64,000 nt of DNA, from positions 62,001 to 126,000 of the forward strand of contig CAVOTD010000031.1 of the NCBI GenBank assembly GCA_963698995.1, in the 5' to 3' direction. The translations under genes and the position numbers were made by a program. Position 1 is the stretch's first letter. Each line of letters opens with the position of its first letter. Positions 58,897-64,000 of this stretch are shown here, piece after piece. The notes below the pieces were generated by a model that saw only the letters and a program-made list of their open reading frames with translations, searched no databases and was not told the origin of the DNA. The stretch is from AP-15 sp963698995 (GTDB lineage Bacteria > Pseudomonadota > Alphaproteobacteria > ATCC43930 > CGMCC-115725).

Positions 58897-60390
58897 ATGC
58901 CGAAGATTACGGCCCTCATGTACCTGTTGCTGGTCGTGCTCGAGGTGGCTGCTGCCCGGGCCGATGAAAAGCCGAATGGCGAGTTGCCGGCGCGGGTGGC
59001 AACCCGTCACACGATGACCCTCGGCGATCACCGGCTCGATTATGAGGCGATTGCCGAGACCCTGCCGGTGACCGATGGAAAGGGCGCAACCACCGCGTCG
59101 ATCTTCATGGTGAGCTATCTCGCCGACCTCGGAACGGGCGGCGAGCGACCAGTCAGCTTCGTCTTCAACGGCGGGCCCGGCGCGGCGTCGGTCTTTCTCC
59201 ATCTCGGCGCCCTCGGGCCGCAAATCTTGCAGACCCCGGAAAGCGGAGCGGTGCCGAGCCCGCCGGTTCGTCTCGTCGACAATCCGGCGAGCTGGCTCGG
59301 CTTTACCGATCTGGTGTTTGTCGACCCGGTCGGGACCGGCTTCAGCCGCGGCAAGGGCAAGGAAGAAAATCCCGACAAACCCTTCTGGGACGTGCATGCC
59401 GACATCGCCTCGCTCGGGTCCGTGGTCCGTCTCTGGCTCGCCAGGCACCAGCGCTGGACCTCTCCGGTCTACCTTGTCGGCGAGAGCTACGGCGGGTTCC
59501 GCGCCGCGGCGATGACGCAAACCCTGCCGCATGACGTCGACGTCATCGTCAAGGGGCTGGTCCTGATATCGCCGGCGCTCGACCTCTCGGCGCTGCAGCA
59601 AACCGAGCGTGACCTCCTCGCAGCCGCCTTTGTTTTGCCGTCCTATGCAGCAACCGCGGCAACCTATGACCCTTCCGCTGCGGGTCACGATATCGCCGCG
59701 GCTGAGCATTATGCGCTGTCCGACTATCTCGTCGGCCTCGCTGCTGTCACAGGACAGCCCTCCCGAAGCGATCCCTTCATAAACAAGGTCGCCGAGGTCA
59801 CCGGAGTTCCGCCGGACATCGTGCGCCAATACCGCGGCCGCATTCCGCGTCATGTCTTTGCACGCGAGATCCGGCGCAGCGAGGGCCAGGTGGTCAGTCT
59901 CTATGACAGCACGATCGTTCGGCCGGCCGGCCCCGAGGGCGGAGAGGGCGCGGGCGACCCGGTTCTCCAACCGGCCGTCGCCGCCTACGGCACGGCGTTC
60001 AATGCCTATCTGGCAGACGTACTCGGCGTCCACACCGATCTGTCCTATCGCGTGCTGCCGAGAGACGTGTCGCAGCAATGGAACTGGCAAGGCGAGCGCC
60101 AGCACGGCAGCGACGGTCTAGCGATGTCGTCACTGCAGGCGGCGCTACTCGAGCATCCGGCGATGAAGGTGCTGATCGTCAACGGTCGCCACGACCTGGT
60201 GACGCCCTATTTTGCCTCGCAGTGGCTGATCGACCAGCTGGAGATTCCCGCTGCGATACGCGCCGGAATTCAGCTGCGCGTATACGAGGGCGGCCACATG
60301 GTCTACATGCGCCCCCAATCGCGTTTGCTGCTCGCCCGCGATGCGGCGGAGCTCTACGGCGCCGCCGGCGGGACTGCGCCGTCGCAATGA
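58897..60390 (+). CDS. S10-family serine carboxypeptidase
   Basis: 497 residues. Signal peptide MPKITALMYLLLVVLEVAAA to about residue 22. Family motifs: FVFNGGPGAASVFLHLGALG, FVDPVGTGFSRGKG, catalytic Ser in LVGESYGGFRAA, Asp in VNGRHDLVTPY and His in YEGGHMVYMRP. Periplasmic or exported. Serine carboxypeptidases remove C-terminal residues; the bacterial members are poorly studied. Confidence 0.9.
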   Translation: MPKITALMYLLLVVLEVAAARADEKPNGELPARVATRHTMTLGDHRLDYEAIAETLPVTDGKGATTASIFMVSYLADLGTGGERPVSFVFNGGPGAASVFLHLGALGPQILQTPESGAVPSPPVRLVDNPASWLGFTDLVFVDPVGTGFSRGKGKEENPDKPFWDVHADIASLGSVVRLWLARHQRWTSPVYLVGESYGGFRAAAMTQTLPHDVDVIVKGLVLISPALDLSALQQTERDLLAAAFVLPSYAATAATYDPSAAGHDIAAAEHYALSDYLVGLAAVTGQPSRSDPFINKVAEVTGVPPDIVRQYRGRIPRHVFAREIRRSEGQVVSLYDSTIVRPAGPEGGEGAGDPVLQPAVAAYGTAFNAYLADVLGVHTDLSYRVLPRDVSQQWNWQGERQHGSDGLAMSSLQAALLEHPAMKVLIVNGRHDLVTPYFASQWLIDQLEIPAAIRAGIQLRVYEGGHMVYMRPQSRLLLARDAAELYGAAGGTAPSQ

Positions 60391-60412
60391 AGGATGGGTC
60401 GCATCTGCATTC

Positions 60413-60490
60413 GTCACCCCCGCGAGAGCGAGGGTCCAGGGCAACCGCTTGAGCCCTGGCGGCGTGGCTTCCCGCTTTCGCGGGAATGAC
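60413..60490. repeat. REP-like palindromic repeat downstream of S10 peptidase
   Basis: Starts GTCACCCCCGCGAGAGCGAG and ends CCCGCTTTCGCGGGAATGAC, the same arms as the element within lhr. Located 23 bp after the peptidase stop; may act as a transcript end. Confidence 0.8.
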
Positions 60491-60558
60491 GCATAACCGG
60501 CTGAGACTCGGGTTTCATCGGGCGATTGGCACGCCACTTTCCCGAGCTTCGATTAGCT

Positions 60559-60930
60559 TCAGCTCAGGTCGACGGCAAAGCGTTTGAGCACCTCCAAGGG
60601 TACGATCTCCAACGTCGCCTCATGCGTCGCGGTCAGCCTGACTTTCGGGGCCTTGCCGGCTTCGAACGCCTCCTTCCAGCGTTCGGCGCAAAGACACCAG
60701 CAATCGCCCGGCTTGAGCCCGGGAAAGCCGAATTCGGGCACCGGTGTCGAGAGATCGTTGCCGGCCGTTTGCGAGAACGCCAGGAAGGCGGCATCGACCT
60801 TGGTGCACACCGTGTGCATCCCGAAATCCTCGGGCCCGGTGTTGCAGCTGCCGTCGCGATAAAATCCGGTCATCGGTCTGGTGCAGCATTCGGCGAGCGG
60901 CTCGCCGAGAACGTTGCGTGCTTCGGTCAT
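60559..60930 (-). CDS. DUF2237 family protein
   Basis: 123 residues from ATG 60930. Family signature: NVLGEPLAECCTRPMTGFYR, DGSCNTGPEDFGMHTVCTKV, FLAFSQTAGNDLSTPVPEFG, FPGLKPGDCWCLCAERW. Cysteine-rich and cytosolic; function unknown. It follows gshB on the same strand by 23 bp, so probably the same transcript. Confidence 0.88.
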   Translation of the reverse strand: MTEARNVLGEPLAECCTRPMTGFYRDGSCNTGPEDFGMHTVCTKVDAAFLAFSQTAGNDLSTPVPEFGFPGLKPGDCWCLCAERWKEAFEAGKAPKVRLTATHEATLEIVPLEVLKRFAVDLS

Positions 60931-60953
60931 CCTCGGTTCCCCAACTGCTCGGA

Positions 60954-61924
60954 TCAAGCAGGTGTGCGGTTGGCCCGTTCGGCGAGCCGCGCCTCGATGG
61001 CGTCCCAGATGCGTGGCGCGATCGCGATGCCGTCGAGTTGCGCGATTTCCTGGATGCCGGTCGGCGAGGTCACATTGATCTCGGTCAACCAGTCGCCGAT
61101 TACGTCGATCCCGACGAAAACCAGTCCCTGGGCGCGCAGGGTAGGCCCAATCGCCGCGCAGATTTCGTGGTCGCGCGGGGTCATCTCGACCTTCACCGGG
61201 CGGGCGCCGACATGCAGGTTGGCGCGTGCCTCGCCTTCCGGTGGCACACGCAGTACCGCCCCCATCGCTTCTCCTTCGACGAGAATGATGCGCTTGTCGC
61301 CCTGGCGGATCTCCGGCACGTAGCGCTGGACCATGACCGGTTCGCGCTGGATCGACTCGTAGATCTCCAACAGTGCGGTCAGGTTCTCATCGCCCGCCCG
61401 CAGCCGGAACACGCCGGCTCCGCCGTTGCCAAACAGCGGCTTCAGGATGATGTCGCCATGCTCTCGCCAGAAAGCGCGGATCGCGTCGCGGTCGCGAGTC
61501 AACAAGGTCGGCGGCATCAGCTCCTTGAAGCGCAGCACAAAAAGCTTCTCGGGCGCGTTGCGCACCGCTGCGGGGTCATTGACGATCAGCGGCCCGTCTT
61601 CGGGCAGCAATTCAAGGAGGTGCGTCGCGGTTGATGTAAGCCATGTCGAACGGCGGATCCTGTCGCATCAGGATCACGTCGACCCCGGCGAGATCGAGCT
61701 CCTCGAAGGAGCCAAAGCGGTGATGATCGCCTTGGCGCCGCATGACCTGAAGCGGCCGGGCACGGGCGTAGAGCCGTCCGTCGTGCAGGGTCAGCGCGTC
61801 CGGCAAATAGTGAAACAAGGCATGTCCGCGAGCCTGCGCTTCGAGGGCGAGCGCAAAGGTCGAAGTCCGCATCGATGTTGATCGCGTCGATCGGATCCAT
61901 CTGGATCGCGACGGCAAGTGCCAT
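60954..61924 (-). pseudogene. gshB: glutathione synthetase, interrupted by two frameshifts
   Basis: Three pieces make one protein of ~322 residues. MALAVAIQMDPIDAINIDAD (from ATG 61924), then after one extra base near 61866 FALALEAQARGHALFHYLPD and VDVILMRQDPPFDMAYIN, then after one extra base near 61628 LLPEDGPLIVNDPAAVRNAP, EKLFVLRFKELMPPT, the ATP-grasp IILKPLFGNGGAGVFRL and VGIDVIGDWLTEINVTSPTG. Makes glutathione from gamma-glutamylcysteine and glycine with ATP. A core gene like this is unlikely to be dead, so both extra bases are probably sequence errors. Confidence 0.88.
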
Positions 61925-61961
61925 GCCGACCTCCCGATTTCGTTGCCGGAGGCGAGGGACG

Positions 61962-62807
61962 TCAATTCAATTTCGCCCGCAACTGCTGCAGCATCGCCGC
62001 GGCCTGGTGCCGTGCCGCGCCCTCCGCGGCGCGCAATACAAATTGCTCGAGCGCTCCGGTAGCCGACCGCATGTTGCCGAGTTGCGCGTGCAAGATTCCC
62101 GCCTCGCGCCACAGTTCGGCGACGTCGGGAGCGAGCATCAGCATTGTCTCGATCACCGTCACCGCACGCTCAAAACGCTGCCCTTGCAGCAGGCGCGCTT
62201 TGAGATTGTTCTGCAGGCGCAATAGTACATCGCGGTCCGCAACCGGGCTGTAATGCTCGGGCTGCAGCTCGCTGTCTGGACCGGCGGTCGCCTTCAGCAA
62301 CTCGCGGAGCTCGGGGGCCGCGCAGATCTGGCCGCCGTGGAACGGATCAAGGATCGCTCGGGGGCCATCCGACAACCGAACCAGAAAATGGCCGGGAAAG
62401 GCAAGCCCGACCATTTCCCAGCCCTGGGCACGACCGGCATGCATGTAGAGGATCCCGAGCGCCACCGGCAGTCCTTTGCGGCGGTCGACGACCCGCATCA
62501 GGTTGGCGTTCTGCAAATCGTCGTAGCTCAGCTCATCGCCGGAATACCCGTGTTTGAGAAGGATCGTCTCATTGAGGGCGCGGGCGCGCGCGGCAACATC
62601 CCCCGCAGCACCGGCGTGAAGACCGACATCCCGCGCGAGGAGCCGCAAATGCTCGCGATATCGCCCCGGGTCGACCCGCGGCCGCTCGAACGAGGCGAGC
62701 GCCAGCGCCGCCTCGGCGATCGGCAGGACCGGCTCGCCCGAGCTGCCGAGATCGCGCAGAAAGCGCGCGCATGCCTCTGAATCGTAGATCTCCGGCGGCT
62801 CGGTCAT
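61962..62807 (-). CDS. SirB1-family protein (transglutaminase-like with TPR-type C-terminus)
   Basis: 281 residues. Core SYDDLQNANLMRVVDRRKGL, PVALGILYMHAGRAQGWEMV and GLAFPGHFLVRL matches the SirB1 N-terminal transglutaminase-like domain, with a His kept in GHF but no catalytic Cys evident. The C-terminal ~90 residues look like tetratricopeptide helices (LRLQNNLKARLLQGQRFERA). Function unknown. Between gshB and the BON gene. Confidence 0.85.
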   Translation of the reverse strand: MTEPPEIYDSEACARFLRDLGSSGEPVLPIAEAALALASFERPRVDPGRYREHLRLLARDVGLHAGAAGDVAARARALNETILLKHGYSGDELSYDDLQNANLMRVVDRRKGLPVALGILYMHAGRAQGWEMVGLAFPGHFLVRLSDGPRAILDPFHGGQICAAPELRELLKATAGPDSELQPEHYSPVADRDVLLRLQNNLKARLLQGQRFERAVTVIETMLMLAPDVAELWREAGILHAQLGNMRSATGALEQFVLRAAEGAARHQAAAMLQQLRAKLN

Positions 62808-62819
62808 CGCCCTCTTATA

Positions 62820-63509
62820 TCAGAGCTTCTGAACCTCGACAGCAGTCCGCGGCGCGGCGGCGGGAGCGTCGGGCGCCTGCGCACGCGACGGCGCCGGCGC
62901 TTCCGCGGCGACGGGTTCGCCGGGCCGGATCTCGACATACGACACCACCCGCTTGACATACGGAACCTTTCTCGCGGCGTCGGTGACGCGGTCGAGTTCA
63001 GCCTGGCTACGGGCGGAACCGATCAGATAGACCGAACCGTCGACCGCATCGATCGTATAATTGACCGAGCGGACCTGGCTGGCGAACACCAGATTGGAGC
63101 GGATCTGTGCGGCGATCCAGGTGTCCCTGACGCTTTGCCAGGCAGTTTCGCTCGGCCCCACTTCGATCTCGTCATAAACCACACGGACCCCCGGGACTTG
63201 GCTCGCGATTTGTTTCGCCTGAGCTTTCAGTTCGGGGTTCGTCGTCGCGCCGGTCAGCAAAATGCGCCCCTGGTAAACCGTAATATTGAAATCGCGCTGC
63301 ATCAGCGGGTTCGCCTGCATCCAAGCGTTCTGGATGTTTGTCTTGATCGTCAGGTCGTCAAAGGTTCCGGTGACGCCGCGCTCCTGGTTCGCGGCATAGC
63401 CCGCCCCGCCGGCAGCGGCCAGGCCGCCGACGATGGCCGCTGGGCAGCCGCCCAGCGCCACCGGCAGCGCGAGCGTCACGAGAAAGCAAAACGGACGCAA
63501 TTGATACAT
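62820..63509 (-). CDS. BON-domain lipoprotein
   Basis: 229 residues. Lipoprotein-like signal with LPVALGGCPAAIVGG (lipobox LGGC), then two BON domains: DDLTIKTNIQNAWMQANPLM...GRILLTGATTN and WIAAQIRSNLVFASQVRSVN...GSVYLIGSARS. A proline/alanine-rich tail follows. BON proteins such as OsmY/DolP bind membranes and help envelope integrity. Follows yraN, as in many Alphaproteobacteria. GGGGGT upstream. A stretch of ~115 bp before it holds no gene. Confidence 0.9.
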   Translation of the reverse strand: MYQLRPFCFLVTLALPVALGGCPAAIVGGLAAAGGAGYAANQERGVTGTFDDLTIKTNIQNAWMQANPLMQRDFNITVYQGRILLTGATTNPELKAQAKQIASQVPGVRVVYDEIEVGPSETAWQSVRDTWIAAQIRSNLVFASQVRSVNYTIDAVDGSVYLIGSARSQAELDRVTDAARKVPYVKRVVSYVEIRPGEPVAAEAPAPSRAQAPDAPAAAPRTAVEVQKL

Positions 63510-63624
63510 CGAGCAGACCCCCTATGGGCACTTCCCCAAGGGTGCATTGTCCGACAAACCCATATCGCGTCCAAATCGCTGGTAACGGGGCAGTAAGCAA
63601 AGTCCCGAGGCGGCGCTGGTAGCT

Positions 63625-64000
63625 TCAGTTGTCGGCCAGCCAGGCCCCGCGCCAATGGCGTGGCGGCCGAAGCGGGGCGACCAGCATTAGATCGAATCGC
63701 AGGTCGAGCCGGGCGAGATCCGGGCGCGTGAGCAGGAAAGCCTCGGCGGCGCGGCCGATGCGCCGTCTCTGCCGCGGTGCGAGCGCCGCGGCGGCGGCGG
63801 CGATTTCGCCGCGCGACTTCACCTCGATCACCGCGAGCACCTTGCCGCGCCGCGCGATGATGTCGATCTCGCCGGAGGGGCAACGCCAATCGCGCGCGAC
63901 AATGCGCCAGCCGTGCAGCCGCAGATGCCAGTGGCAAAGCCGTTCCGCAAGACGCCCGCGGCGTTGCGCTCGCTGGCGGCGGAGTCTGCGGGCGGGCCGC
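63625..64000 (-). CDS. yraN: YraN-like UPF0102 nuclease-fold protein (start beyond right edge)
   Basis: The frame is open from the window edge to 63625, about 125 residues. RLAERLCHWHLRLHGWRIVA, RDWRCPSGEIDIIARRGKVL and AVIEVKSRGEIA show the endonuclease-like core (Glu-Asp and E-V-K) of UPF0102 proteins, linked to Holliday-junction-type resolvases. N-terminal residues up to the edge are consistent, but the start codon lies outside. Neighbours BON, SirB1-like and gshB follow on the same strand. Confidence 0.85.
   Translation of the reverse strand, partial: RPARRLRRQRAQRRGRLAERLCHWHLRLHGWRIVARDWRCPSGEIDIIARRGKVLAVIEVKSRGEIAAAAAALAPRQRRRIGRAAEAFLLTRPDLARLDLRFDLMLVAPLRPPRHWRGAWLADN

Overview
The window is GC-rich bacterial DNA from an alphaproteobacterium. 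The clearest signs are the cluster of membrane-anchored cytochrome c, kdsB and pheA, the yraN/BON/SirB1/gshB cluster at the right end, a ROSE-type RNA thermometer in front of an hsp20 gene, and several small conserved proteins of the kind seen in Rhizobiales/Bradyrhizobium-like genomes. The genus cannot be read from the sequence.

Positions 1-28588 are accessory DNA. A 49-bp perfect direct repeat (1624-1672 and 28540-28588) is the 3' part of a tRNA-Lys(UUU) gene and bounds a 26.9-kb genomic island. An integrase (27159-28361) lies beside the right copy, and short GGTAAGC repeats that could be integrase arm sites lie just inside both ends. A second, different integrase (190-1458) abuts the left copy from outside, so a second element appears to be stacked on the same tRNA site.

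The island carries, left to right: a decayed DUF499 ATPase of the anti-phage-associated type, a DUF2076 gene, an extra groES-groEL pair (groES frameshifted), an IS256-family insertion with 8-bp target duplications, a run of small and decayed genes including a 14-bp x 6 tandem repeat inside a coding region, a GlsB-type membrane protein, a broken kup potassium transporter, hsp20 with its thermosensor, a hemolysin-III-type membrane protein, a CVNH-domain secreted protein, an ECF sigma remnant, and a 1588-residue CheB-CheR-PAS-histidine kinase-REC-REC-LuxR protein. The cargo looks like a proteostasis and stress island with its own sensor-regulator.

Positions 28589-64000 look like ordinary chromosome. 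They hold a lipoprotein-like hydrolase, the large helicase Lhr (with a palindromic repeat inserted in frame), an MBL hydrolase, an FAD monooxygenase, a chimera of an hpnN remnant with an enoyl-CoA hydratase, gamma-glutamyltransferase, a TetR-HlyD-EmrB efflux operon with a clear operator, a vapBC pair, the Ldh-family/pheA/kdsB group divergent from cytochrome c, a hisN-type phosphatase, yejAB without yejEF in the window, rmuC, an overlapping thioesterase/methyltransferase/reductase/SDR operon, an S10 peptidase, DUF2237, gshB, SirB1-like, BON and yraN.

Many genes, including the housekeeping gene gshB, have their frame broken by what looks like one extra base. This pattern runs across island and core, so several 'pseudogene' calls below may be sequence errors; each entry says where the break is.
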